This document shows positions 54,201 to 62,175 of a stretch of 64,000 nucleotides of DNA, one piece after another. The notes below the pieces were generated by a model, which ran no database searches, was not told the origin of the DNA, and was given only the letters and a program-made list of their open reading frames with translations. The stretch covers positions 206,627-270,626 of the forward strand of contig NZ_SWKK01000012.1 in assembly GCF_005144745.1 (NCBI RefSeq). Reading direction: 5' to 3'. This stretch comes from Flavobacterium sp. ASW18X (lineage in GTDB: Bacteria; Bacteroidota; Bacteroidia; Flavobacteriales; Flavobacteriaceae). Both the position numbers and the translations under genes were made by a program. The first letter of the stretch is position 1; each line of letters opens with the position of its first letter.

Positions 54201-54461
54201 AGAGGCGGTAAGCTCATGGTCAAAAATAGGTTCCCACTTAATGCCGCCAGAAGTAGATTTCCATAAACCTCCAGATGCGGTACCAACATACATTACATCT
54301 GGTTGGTCTGTAACTACATCAATAGTGGTAACACGGCCACTCATTCCAGCGGGGCCAATATTTCTAGGTTTAATGTCTTGGAGTAGCTCCATGGAAAATT
54401 CCTGCCCAAAACTTAGACAGCTTACTGCAAAGCACAGTAAAAGAAGAATCGGTTTTTTCAT
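51240..54461 (-). CDS. Large secreted BNR/sortilin (VPS10)-like protein
   Basis: 1073 aa. Signal peptide (KKPILLLLCFAVSCLSFG). Residues about 30-720 are a beta-propeller series with at least nine Asp-box copies (SxDGGxxW): SLDGGKSW, TTDGGKTW, THDGGENW, SIDGGFKW, SEDGGKSF, SKDGGKTW, STDKGLTW, TQNGGQTW. Residues about 790-1073 are a Lys/Glu-rich helical tail with a FLKEGSKKADKSVKKEEKDD linker. Often annotated as glycosyl hydrolase, but Asp boxes alone do not show hydrolase activity; VPS10-like scaffolding is equally likely. Divergent from the DJ-1-like gene across 366 bp. Confidence 0.88.
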   Translation of the reverse strand: MKKPILLLLCFAVSCLSFGQEFSMELLQDIKPRNIGPAGMSGRVTTIDVVTDQPDVMYVGTASGGLWKSTSGGIKWEPIFDHELTASIGAVAIQQSNPSVIWVGTGEGNPRNSLNGGYGVYKSLDGGKSWMSMGLEKTRHIHRILIDPTDPNTVYVGAIGSPWGIHEERGVYKTTDGGKTWKKILYTNPKSGVADMVMDPSNPNKILVAMWEHKRDPWFFKSGGEGSGLYMTHDGGENWKKLSDEDGLPKGELGRIGLAIAKNKPNIVYALVEAKKNALYKSIDGGFKWKKVNDKEEIGNRPFYYSDIRVDPENENRLISVFTYVNVSEDGGKSFTSLMPAYGVANGVHPDHHAFYIHPENGQFMIDGNDGGLNISKDGGKTWRFIGNLPVAQFYHISVDNEYPYNVYGGMQDNGSWRGPAYVWKAQGIRNSYWQEIAFGDGFDVVPDKDNSQYGYAMSQQGFVSRYDWKTGNNYIVRPTPPDADTKLRFNWNAGIGQDPFDNSTVYFGSQFVHKSTDKGLTWRVISPDLTTNDPEKQKQSESGGLTMDATGAENHCTVLVIEPSPVEKDMLWVGTDDGRVHITQNGGQTWTEVTANLKGLPKGSWIPQIKASQKNKGEALLIANDYRRFNYTPYAYRTKDYGKTWTRIVDGNDVESYTLSIIEDPENPNLVFLGTDDGLYVSFNAGEKWQKWGKSFPTVSTKDLAIHPREQDLVIGTFGRAAWVLDDIRPLRAIAKDMSILNKEVALFESPTAYLAAYQQPTGSRFGADALYNAENREYGAMLTYFLKEGSKKADKSVKKEEKDDAEEAATTQKEMTGVQKKDSVQFDIFDGDRLIRTLKIKTPEKAGFHRLYWNMDEKGPDRPSRKISKSKRERGGVSVKPGTYRVQVSHGTTTDETTIKVETDPRLDVDMASVNEVYNTAKQLQDFTQTAADAVKQLVESKDLANSFKKDMQDLDKEKFKEQIKASTEIVKEIDSVIALYIGKEDKRQGITRNPEITVMNRIGTASGYIQSRQTGITSTERQLLKFAEDELTSALEKTNTFFNEKWKPYQSSIKALDLSPFKDVKTFSLK

Positions 54462-54827
54462 TTTTTAAGGTTTGTCGAATTAGCTATTTTGAGTTAAACG
54501 GATGCTAATTTAATCGGCTCCTATTTGGGCCTAGGATATTAGCAATAGTAGTAATAGAACTAGGCGGCATACCTGGGCAAGACAACTTGTCTTTTATCAT
54601 TTAGCATTGGATTAATTAGTCGCCTAAAGATACCAAAAACAGGCATCGTATATCTTAAAAGCTTGTTAACGCAAATTGAAGCGATAGCGTTCCCTTTTAT
54701 TTCGATAACGAACCTCAATCTTAAACAAATAATAAATATTTGAATATTGACCTACATCAATGGAAAGCAAGTTTTAAGCTTTTAATTTTGTAGTCTAAAT
54801 AATTGATAATTAAAAAGAAAAAGAAAT
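54462..54827. other. 366-bp divergent intergenic region
   Basis: No gene is seen here. It must contain the promoters of the BNR-protein gene (minus) and the DJ-1-like gene (plus). A plus-strand TAATTTTG at 54783-54790 matches the -7 consensus TAnnTTTG 37 bp before the DJ-1-like start; I found no matching TTG upstream. No clear dyads or repeats. Confidence 0.5.
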
Positions 54828-55508
54828 ATGAAAAATGTATTGTTTGTTTTAACTAGTCATGATGAACTAGGAAATACGGGAGAAAAAACGGGATTTTGGG
54901 TAGAAGAGTTTGCTGCTCCTTATTACTTATTAAAAGATAAAGGAGTAAACGTAACCTTAGCCTCACCAAAAGGTGGGCAACCACCAATAGACCCAAAAAG
55001 CAATGAACCAGATTTTCAAACTCCTGCTACTAAGCGTTATTTTGAGGATAAAGAAACCATGGATGCCATGGCGAATACACAAAAACTGAACACGGTAAAT
55101 GCTGCTGATTATGATGCTGTATTTTATCCAGGAGGGCATGGACCGTTATGGGATTTAGCAGAAGACCAAGACAGTGTGCAATTGATAGAAAATTTCTACA
55201 ATAGTAATAAACCTGTTGCTGCTGTATGCCATGCACCAGCTGTATTTAAAAATGTAAAAGACCAAAACGGAGAACCTTTGGTAAAAGGAAAACAGGTTAC
55301 TGGATTTACCAATACAGAGGAAGCAGCAGTACAACTTACAGAAGTAGTGCCGTTTTTGGTGGAAGACATGTTGAAAGAAAACGGAGGGGTTTACTCCAAA
55401 AAAGAAGATTGGGCTGCTTATGCCCAAGAAGACGGACTTTTGATTACAGGTCAAAACCCAGCTTCATCAGAATTGGTTGCGGAAATGTTGTTAAGGAGAT
55501 TGAATTAG
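54828..55508 (+). CDS. DJ-1/PfpI-family protein (type 1 glutamine amidotransferase-like)
   Basis: 226 aa. Nucleophile elbow AAVCHAPAVF with Cys134 and His135; FYPGGHGPLWDL before it; N-terminal KNVLFVLTSHDELGNTGEKTGFWVEEFAAPYYLLKDKG. The signature is that of the HchA/Hsp31-like and DJ-1 branch, where members remove methylglyoxal adducts or act as chaperones. Cytoplasmic. Followed by a palindromic terminator. Confidence 0.92.
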   Translation: MKNVLFVLTSHDELGNTGEKTGFWVEEFAAPYYLLKDKGVNVTLASPKGGQPPIDPKSNEPDFQTPATKRYFEDKETMDAMANTQKLNTVNAADYDAVFYPGGHGPLWDLAEDQDSVQLIENFYNSNKPVAAVCHAPAVFKNVKDQNGEPLVKGKQVTGFTNTEEAAVQLTEVVPFLVEDMLKENGGVYSKKEDWAAYAQEDGLLITGQNPASSELVAEMLLRRLN

Positions 55509-55528
55509 GAATACCGCAACTGATAGTG

Positions 55529-55554
55529 AAAAGCGCAGGAATTCCTGCGCTTTT
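55529..55554 (+). terminator. Perfectly palindromic terminator after the DJ-1-like gene
   Basis: AAAAGCGCAGGA|ATTCCTGCGCTTTT with further T: an almost loop-less stem, 20 bp after the stop and 58 bp before the MFS gene. Confidence 0.85.
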
Positions 55555-55611
55555 TTTGTGCTTTTCAATTATTATATCCATTTTTAGAAAAAATCAATAT
55601 TCTCTTCCGTT

Positions 55612-56862
55612 TTGGATGACTCCCGCAATCACTGGTTATATCTTGCTTTACTCATTTTGTCTGGGGAAGCAATTTTTATATTACCTTTTGTAATTACCCG
55701 TATTTTTAGACCAACGGTGATGGCCGCTTTTGAGGTCAATAATGTAGAATTGGGAATATGCTTTTCAATTTATGGTATCGTAGCCATGGTTTCATATCTA
55801 TTGGGCGGTCCTATTGCAGATAAATATCCTCCTAAAAAATTAATTGCTGTAGCCTTATGCCTTACAGCTTTGGCAGGGTTTGTTTATGCGCAATTTCCAG
55901 ATTTATGGGTCTTACAATTGCTATATGGTTGGTGGGGTTTTACCACAATCTTTCTATTTTGGGCTCCCATGATAAAAGCCACCCGTGTTTGGGGTGGTGC
56001 AAATTCTCAAGGTAAAGCATTTAGTTTTTTAGATGGTGGAAGGGGATTGACCGGAGCACTTTTTGGTTTGCTAGGTGTACTAATTTTTACCTTAGTATTG
56101 CCAGAAACTGCGGGTAATGAAAGTGAAGAAGCTAAAAGAGTTGCTTTTGGTCGGGTAATTTATGTGTCTTCTGGTTTAATTCTATTGATTGGATTTTTAG
56201 TTTGGAAGTTTATGGAATTGCCAGACCAAAAAGAAACACAAGAAGTAGAGCGCATCTCTTGGCATCAGGTTAAAGAAGTATTACAACTACGGTCGGTTTG
56301 GTTGTTGATGCTTATTATTTGCTGTGGTTACGTAGGATACAAAATAACAGATGTAATCAGTCTTTATGCAGAAGAAGTAATGCAGATGGATATGGTACAA
56401 TCCGCTCAAGTGGGTACTTTTTTGCAATTTCTTAGACCCGCAACAGGTATTGCTTTAGGCCTAATTGTGGACCGCTTTAAAATTACCCTAATTTTAGTCC
56501 TAGGATTTATAGTCTGTATGGTTGGGGGACTATTATTTGGTTTAGGTATAATTACTCCAACTACTAGTATTTTGTTTTTTATTTCTGTTTTTATCGTAGG
56601 TGTTGGTGTCTATGCGTGTAGAGCATTGTATTTTTCTATTCTAAGAATTGGTAGAATACCCTTAGCATTTACAGGTACTGCCGTTGGTTTAATTTCTTTA
56701 ATAGGATATACACCAGACATATTTGCTGGTCCTGCGTACGGGTATTTGCTAGATACGTATCCTGGAGCTGTTGGTCATCAATTGGTTTTCTGGATGTTAT
56801 TTGTTTTTTCTGCTTTAGGTACATTTTTTAGTATTCTGTATCATAGAAAATATAATAGGTAA
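55612..56862 (+). CDS. MFS transporter
   Basis: 416 aa with about 12 hydrophobic helices and the MFS signature GGPIADKYPPKKLIAVALCLTALA between helices 2 and 3 and DRFKITLILVLGF in the second half. The start appears to be TTG at 55612: the frame is closed by TAG at 55585, there is no ATG before helix 1, and the next in-frame ATG would remove helix 1. Substrate cannot be assigned from sequence alone. Separated from the DJ-1-like gene by a terminator. Confidence 0.88.
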   Translation: MDDSRNHWLYLALLILSGEAIFILPFVITRIFRPTVMAAFEVNNVELGICFSIYGIVAMVSYLLGGPIADKYPPKKLIAVALCLTALAGFVYAQFPDLWVLQLLYGWWGFTTIFLFWAPMIKATRVWGGANSQGKAFSFLDGGRGLTGALFGLLGVLIFTLVLPETAGNESEEAKRVAFGRVIYVSSGLILLIGFLVWKFMELPDQKETQEVERISWHQVKEVLQLRSVWLLMLIICCGYVGYKITDVISLYAEEVMQMDMVQSAQVGTFLQFLRPATGIALGLIVDRFKITLILVLGFIVCMVGGLLFGLGIITPTTSILFFISVFIVGVGVYACRALYFSILRIGRIPLAFTGTAVGLISLIGYTPDIFAGPAYGYLLDTYPGAVGHQLVFWMLFVFSALGTFFSILYHRKYNR

Positions 56863-57025
56863 TCAAGGTAAAATCTTGCTTTTTTTAGTGCGATAAGCTT
56901 CTTGATTTTACGAAAACCCTTTCGCCCTATAAAACACCAATAAATTGGGATAAGGGATAGGGCACCACATGTACTATAATTACGAAAACTTTGCGTTGCC
57001 AGTGATTTAACTAGTACATTAGGGT

Positions 57026-60000
57026 ATGAAAAAATTACTGCTAACGATAACTGCCATTATACTATTAACTGTAAGTTGTAGTAAAAAGCGGGAAGGGGAC
57101 CCTAAAATCCTTGTATTTTCTAAAACCATGGGCTTTGCGCATAAATCCATTCCGGATGGTATTACTGCATTGCAAAAAATGGGGGCAAAAAATAATTTTA
57201 AGGTAGATACGACCACCCAAGCTACTTTGTTTACGGATGAAAATTTAAAACAATATTCGGCAATTGTATTTTTAAGCACCACTAACAATGTGCTAGACCA
57301 CAAACAAGAAGCTGCCTTTGAACGCTACATACAAGCTGGTGGCGGATTTGTAGGGATACACGCAGCTACAGATACGGAGTACGATTGGGGTTGGTATACC
57401 AAACTTGTGGGTGGGCAATTTTTGAGTCACCCAAGAGGTACTCCAGAAGCAGACTTTATCGTAAAAGATACGCAACACCCCGCTACCAATTTTTTCACGG
57501 ATAGTATCTGGAGAAGAAAAGATGAAATGTATAATTTTAAAAACTTGAATCCTGAGGTTAATGTGCTTTTAACGATTGACGAAAGCACATATGAAGGTGG
57601 TAAAAATGGAGACCATCACCCTATGGCTTGGTATCATGAGTTTGATGGTGGCCGAGCATTTTACACGGCAGGAGGGCATACTTCTGAAAGTTTTAAGGAG
57701 GAATTTTTCTTAAAACATCTATTAGGAGGTATTACTTATGCCATAGGAGATAACTTAGAATTGGATTATAGTAAGGTGACTACACAGATACCACCAGATA
57801 CAGACCGTTTTTCCAAAGTTCCACTAGCGGTTGGGCGTTTTTATGAGCCTACGGAGATGACTATTTTACCTAATAATGATGTTTTAATAGCACAAAGGCG
57901 AGGAGAAATTTTGTGGTACAATGCAGAAACCAAGGCTGTAAAACAAGTTGCTTTGCTAGATGTGTACCACAAAGCATTAGAGGCACGCGGAGTAAATGCG
58001 GAAGAAGGATTAATGGGTTTGCAGAAAGACCCAAATTATGAGGAGAACCATTGGATTTATGTATTTTATTCTCCTACGGGAGACGAATGGGTAAATAGAT
58101 TATCTCGTTTTAAGTTCATAGAGGGCGAATTTAAAATGGAAACAGAGCAGGTGATTTTAGATGTAGAAAGTCAACGTGAAATTTGTTGCCATACTGGAGG
58201 TTCTATTGCTTTTGGACCAGATAACCTTTTGTACTTATCTACAGGAGACAATTCTACACCATTCAATGAAAAAGGGGTTGAGTATACGAATAATGGTTTT
58301 GCTCCTTTAAACGATTTACCAGGGAAAGAACAATATGATGCCAGACGCTCTTCTGGTAATACCAATGATTTAAGAGGTAAAATATTACGTATTAAGGTAA
58401 ACGAAGACGGTACCTATTCCATACCCAAAGGAAATTTATTTCCAGAAGGTACTGATAAAACAAGGCCAGAAATATATACCATGGGGCATAGAAATCCCTA
58501 CCGTATTTCTGTAGACCCAAAAAAGGGCTACGTGTATTGGGGAGACGTAGGGCCAGATGCACCTAAGGATAATTTTAAAAATAGAGGCCCAAGAGGGTAT
58601 GATGAGCTTAATCAAGCACGTGGACCTGGTAACTTTGGCTGGCCTTTATTTGTTGGTAATAATTATGCATATTTTGATTATGATTACGCAACAGGGGAGA
58701 GTGGACCTCAATTTGACCCCAAAAACCCAATAAATGATTCTAAAAACAATACAGGTCTAAGAGAATTGCCACCGGCGCAGCCTGCATATGTATATTATCC
58801 TTATGCAGAAACGACGCAATTTCCGCAAGTAGCGCAAGGTGGAAGAAATGCTATGGCAGGCCCAACGTTTTATTCTGACTTATATGAAAACGGTGGTGGA
58901 TTACCTACTTACTATAATGGTAAAGTCATAGTTTATGATTGGATTAGAGGATGGATGAAAGCTGTGACGCTTTTTGAAGATGGCTCATTCAATAAAATGG
59001 AACCCTTTGCTCCAGAAGTAGAAATTAATAGTTTAATAGACATGGAGCTAGGTCCAGATGGGCGTTTGTATCTATTAGAATATGGTAAAGGCTGGTTTAC
59101 TGCCAATCCCGATAGTGGCTTATCCTATATAGAATTTAATCCAGGAAATAGAGAGCCGGTCTTAGAAGAATTCACCATTAATACAGATGCAGGAGCGGTA
59201 CCATTTACCTTAGAAGCTAATGCAAAGGCTTATGATAGGGAAGAAGATGCGCTTACATACCTATGGAAATTTGGCAATGGAACCGAAAAAGAAACTCCAG
59301 AAGCCAACATTTCTTATACCTACGAAAATGCTGGTGTTTACAAAATGCATTTGGTGGTAAAAGATGCACAAGGTAAAGAGGTTAGGAGTACAGATAAAAC
59401 CATTGTAGTAGGGAACCAAAGACCAAAAGTCTCGATTGAACTAACAGATGGGACTACTGAGACGTACCAACCTGGAAAGCCAATAGCCTATAAAGTAACC
59501 GTAGATGACCCAGATGGCGAAGTAAAAACGGAAAACGTATATGTTAGTGTGGACTACCAACAAGGGATGGATAAAGTAGATATGAATTTTGGTCACCAGC
59601 AAGTTTCCGGAGAAGTAACAGGAAAAGCCTTAACACAATCCTTAGATTGTAAAAGCTGCCATAAAGAAAAAGAAAGTTCTATAGGACCATCCTATCAAGA
59701 TATCTCTGCTAAGTATACCAAACAAAGAGGTAGTACCAATTATTTAATGACTAAGATAATTGGTGGCGGTTCTGGCGTCTGGGGAGAAGTGCAAATGCCA
59801 GCTCATCCAGATGTAAGTCAGTTAGAAGCCAGACAGATAGCAAGCTACATAGAATCGTTGACAGTAGACAAAACTAAAAAAGAAAGCTTACCTTTATCAG
59901 GGAAAGTTGTGCCAGAAGACAGAGCAAAAACGGGAGTTTTTATACTTTCTGCCAGCTATACAGACGATGGTAAAGAAAATACCTTGCCTTTAACAGCGAC

Positions 60001-60031
60001 CAATGCTGTAGTATTGCGCAAGAAAGAGTAA
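57026..60031 (+). CDS. ThuA-PQQ sugar dehydrogenase-PKD-cytochrome c lipoprotein
   Basis: 1001 aa. Lipobox LLTVSC (Cys18). Domains in order: ThuA (about 25-245, KTMGFAHKSIPDGI, VGIHAATDTEYDW, MAWYHEFDGGRAFYTAGGH); soluble PQQ-type sugar dehydrogenase (about 265-710, GEILWYN, GSIAFGPDNLLYLSTGD, DLRGKILRIKV, GHRNPYRISVDP); PKD (about 715-800, YLWKFGNG); cytochrome c (CKSCH, Cys875-His879, axial Met924 in QMPAHPD). The PQQ domain and heme in one chain imply sugar oxidation with internal electron transfer. ThuA suggests processing of the keto-sugar product. A DUF1080 gene lies 0.7 kb downstream. Inference: envelope-bound oxidation of disaccharides. Confidence 0.93.
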   Translation: MKKLLLTITAIILLTVSCSKKREGDPKILVFSKTMGFAHKSIPDGITALQKMGAKNNFKVDTTTQATLFTDENLKQYSAIVFLSTTNNVLDHKQEAAFERYIQAGGGFVGIHAATDTEYDWGWYTKLVGGQFLSHPRGTPEADFIVKDTQHPATNFFTDSIWRRKDEMYNFKNLNPEVNVLLTIDESTYEGGKNGDHHPMAWYHEFDGGRAFYTAGGHTSESFKEEFFLKHLLGGITYAIGDNLELDYSKVTTQIPPDTDRFSKVPLAVGRFYEPTEMTILPNNDVLIAQRRGEILWYNAETKAVKQVALLDVYHKALEARGVNAEEGLMGLQKDPNYEENHWIYVFYSPTGDEWVNRLSRFKFIEGEFKMETEQVILDVESQREICCHTGGSIAFGPDNLLYLSTGDNSTPFNEKGVEYTNNGFAPLNDLPGKEQYDARRSSGNTNDLRGKILRIKVNEDGTYSIPKGNLFPEGTDKTRPEIYTMGHRNPYRISVDPKKGYVYWGDVGPDAPKDNFKNRGPRGYDELNQARGPGNFGWPLFVGNNYAYFDYDYATGESGPQFDPKNPINDSKNNTGLRELPPAQPAYVYYPYAETTQFPQVAQGGRNAMAGPTFYSDLYENGGGLPTYYNGKVIVYDWIRGWMKAVTLFEDGSFNKMEPFAPEVEINSLIDMELGPDGRLYLLEYGKGWFTANPDSGLSYIEFNPGNREPVLEEFTINTDAGAVPFTLEANAKAYDREEDALTYLWKFGNGTEKETPEANISYTYENAGVYKMHLVVKDAQGKEVRSTDKTIVVGNQRPKVSIELTDGTTETYQPGKPIAYKVTVDDPDGEVKTENVYVSVDYQQGMDKVDMNFGHQQVSGEVTGKALTQSLDCKSCHKEKESSIGPSYQDISAKYTKQRGSTNYLMTKIIGGGSGVWGEVQMPAHPDVSQLEARQIASYIESLTVDKTKKESLPLSGKVVPEDRAKTGVFILSASYTDDGKENTLPLTATNAVVLRKKE

Positions 60032-60063
60032 ACATTCACGAATACTTATCACCCATCAATGCA

Positions 60064-60093
60064 AAGAGGGTCGGGTAATTGCCCGACCTTCTT
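60064..60093 (+). terminator. Terminator after the ThuA/PQQ/cytochrome gene
   Basis: AAGAGGGTCGGG-N6-CCCGACCTTCTT with one G-T pair, then T-rich sequence, 33 bp after the stop. Confidence 0.78.
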
Positions 60094-60282
60094 CTTTTAT
60101 TTACTTCAAATTAATTTGGGTTTCTATGAGAATGTGATTTCAACTTCCCATTAAAAGAAATTTTAGATTGCATAACGGTTGTAGTTAAAGCAATATGTAA
60201 GTCAATTTACGGTGAGAATGAGTTATAAAATCACTCTAAAAAAAAAAAGGGTGTATGGCTATTACTTAATATTTTTAATTTT

Positions 60283-60586
60283 CTAATAATCTCTGAAGCC
60301 CATAAAATTCAAACCAATAGTAGTTAACGTCCGAATAGTGATTCTTATAATTAGGAGATTGTTAATCATATCTATTACAGCGAACACTTTACTTTTTAAA
60401 TCTTCTTTAAATCCATAACCTTTTAGGCCACTGTAATTAAATGGAATATTTTTTCTGATTTTTTTCTGCCAATAAAAATGCTGATAAGGCAAATAATATA
60501 GCTATACCTCCAAAACAGAAACAGAATATGCTAAAAAGCGATAAGGCATAAATTAGCCAAGTATTAAGTGATTTTTGTTTTTACAT
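60283..60586 (-). pseudogene. Decayed CCC-motif membrane-protein gene
   Basis: On the minus strand an ATG at 60586-60584 is followed at once by TAA (60583-60581); then the frame continues as KQKSLNTWLIYALSLFSIF, CFCFGGIAILFALSAFLLAEKNQKKYSI. This is the layout of small flavobacterial CCC-motif membrane proteins (helix, Cys-x-Cys, GG, helix). It then stops, while the next frame continues with FNYSGLKGYGF ... VFAVIDMINNLLIIRI, matching the second half (NYxxLK, helix). I read GAA to TAA at codon 2 plus one frameshift in the A run near 60460. The 69-codon frame at 60283-60492 is therefore a remnant, not a gene. Confidence 0.62.
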
Positions 60587-60735
60587 AATTGGTTTTAGTT
60601 GGTTATTTAGGCGCTTTATTTTGTTTTAAACTCGATTGGTTACGTTAAATATAAACAATGGTAATTTATATAAGAAATCTACTAACGCTTTAGTTAAGAA
60701 ATTAGTAATTTACTGTTTGAACTAAACTGAAAAAA

Positions 60736-61509
60736 ATGAAGCCTAAAACCTTTTTATGTGTAATGCTGATGTGTATTGTATTTATAGGGTGCAAACGTAA
60801 AGAGAAGCAAGTTTCTACAGAATGGAATACTAAAGCTAAAGCAGAACAAAATAAAGTACACAATAAGTTATTAGCCATAGAAAAAGAGCAAGGCTGGGAG
60901 CTTTTGTTCGACGGTAAGAGTTTAAACGGTTGGCACTTGTATAACAATGCGGACTCTACAAAATTTGGGGCTTGGCAGGTAAAGGATGGTATGCTGTTTT
61001 GCGATGCAAAAAACCAGTCTAAAGTTTGGGGCGATTTAGTGACCGATAAAGCCTATGAAGACTATGAGTTTTCGTTTGATTGGAAAATAGCGGCTAGGGG
61101 AAATAGTGGCATTTTTATCAACGTTCAAGAACAGCCAGATATATTAAATACTTATCACTCAGGGCCAGAGTATCAAATGTTAGATACGGACCATATGGAC
61201 TATGGAACAGAAACTAAGGCACCGGGTTGTTTGTACGGGTTTCAAAAACAAATAAACAAAGTACAAGTAAAAGAAACTTGGCAATGGAATACCTCTACCA
61301 TAAAGCAGAAAGATGGTAAGGTTGAATTTTATTTAAATGGGATACTTACAGCCAAAGAAGATTTTACAACCAAGTCATGGTCCGCACAAGTGGCAGCCTC
61401 TAGGTTTAGTGAATTCCCAGAATTTGGAAAACACACTAAAGGTAAGATAGCATTGCAAAACTGGTATTTTGAGGTGTGGTTTAGGAATATGAAAATTAGA
61501 GCTTTATAG
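60736..61509 (+). CDS. DUF1080 (3-keto-disaccharide hydrolase-type) lipoprotein
   Basis: 257 aa. Lipobox VFIGC (Cys19). DUF1080/concanavalin-like core: ELLFDGKSLNGWHLYN, WQVKDGMLFCDAK, DYEFSFDWKIAARGNSGIFINVQE, GPEYQMLDTDHMD, and closing EVWFRNMKIRAL. The usual QDHGD before EVWFRN is QNWYF here, so one conserved loop is altered. The family hydrolyses 3-keto-glycosides. It fits with the ThuA/PQQ protein upstream. Terminator follows. Confidence 0.92.
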   Translation: MKPKTFLCVMLMCIVFIGCKRKEKQVSTEWNTKAKAEQNKVHNKLLAIEKEQGWELLFDGKSLNGWHLYNNADSTKFGAWQVKDGMLFCDAKNQSKVWGDLVTDKAYEDYEFSFDWKIAARGNSGIFINVQEQPDILNTYHSGPEYQMLDTDHMDYGTETKAPGCLYGFQKQINKVQVKETWQWNTSTIKQKDGKVEFYLNGILTAKEDFTTKSWSAQVAASRFSEFPEFGKHTKGKIALQNWYFEVWFRNMKIRAL

Positions 61510-61533
61510 TTTTTTGATGAAGTAGCATACATA

Positions 61534-61565
61534 AAAAAGGTTGCCCGTTTAAGGGCAACCTTTTT
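61534..61565. terminator. Terminator between DUF1080 and SRPBCC genes
   Basis: AAAAAGGTTGCCC-N6-GGGCAACCTTTTT, perfect 13-bp stem between convergent genes. Confidence 0.88.
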
Positions 61566-61594
61566 ACATTGCAACTATAAAAGGATAAAGAATA

Positions 61595-62083
61595 TTATTT
61601 GCCTAAATCTTGTTCTAGATATGTTTTAAAAGATTGTACACGATTGCTCATTAAAGCGGCATAATCGTCACCCTTATATCTTTCAAAAGTTTTTTTAGAA
61701 ATACCAGTAAACCAAGCAGTTTCAGTAAAAGTCACTGCTTCATTACCATTTAAACTACGTTTTATAAAAAAGTTGCCGTTAGATATTTTGTATCGTATGG
61801 TATAATATTCGTTCTCTACAATATCTACCAATTCAACCTCAATAATTTCACCAGTTTTAGAAATCATTTGGCATCTTTGATTGCTCTTTACATCTTCCGG
61901 ACATTTTACCGCAACCACATTATTATCCCAAGAATTAAAAGTAGAAAAATCAGTTATAGCGTTCCATGCATTTTCAGAGCTTGTTTCTAGCACTACAGAA
62001 GCTTCAAAACTTTTCTCAGGATTATGTTGTGCCAAGGTTATTATTGGTAGAACAAACAGTACAATTTTAGCTAACATTTTCAT
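61595..62083 (-). CDS. Exported SRPBCC (START-like) domain protein
   Basis: 162 aa. A signal peptide (KMLAKIVLFVLPIITLA) is unusual for this normally cytoplasmic fold. Then FEASVVLETSSENAWNAITDFSTFNSWDNNVVAVKCPED, the strand and helix pattern of polyketide-cyclase/Bet v1-like proteins, and a long C-terminal helix (YAALMSNRVQSFKTYLEQDL). Possible lipid or hydrophobic ligand binder. A CRP-type palindrome lies 59 bp upstream and a Crp-family gene lies just beyond on the same strand. Confidence 0.85.
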   Translation of the reverse strand: MKMLAKIVLFVLPIITLAQHNPEKSFEASVVLETSSENAWNAITDFSTFNSWDNNVVAVKCPEDVKSNQRCQMISKTGEIIEVELVDIVENEYYTIRYKISNGNFFIKRSLNGNEAVTFTETAWFTGISKKTFERYKGDDYAALMSNRVQSFKTYLEQDLGK

Positions 62084-62141
62084 AGTATCAGGTTTATCAA
62101 TTTTTCTCCTGATAAAAATCTAATTTCCGCATTAAAAAAAA

Positions 62142-62157
62142 TGTGTCAACTGACACA
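62142..62157. promoter_or_regulatory. CRP-spaced palindrome upstream of the SRPBCC gene
   Basis: TGTGTCA-AC-TGACACA: perfect 7-bp arms; written TGTGT-N6-ACACA it has the CRP half-site spacing (TGTGA-N6-TCACA). It lies between the SRPBCC start and the Crp-family gene, so the adjacent regulator is the likely ligand. A second repeat (TATCAGG-N15-CCTGATA, 62086-62114) sits in the mRNA leader. Confidence 0.55.
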
Positions 62158-62175
62158 ATTAGTTTTTAATGACTT

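Noticed and set aside
60238..60248. Run of eleven A as a functional element
   Set aside because: Single homopolymer in AT-rich intergenic DNA with no paired structure; no evidence for a role.
60283..60492. 69-codon frame as a functional gene
   Set aside because: It lacks its first half, which lies in another frame after an ATG-TAA; treated as part of a pseudogene.
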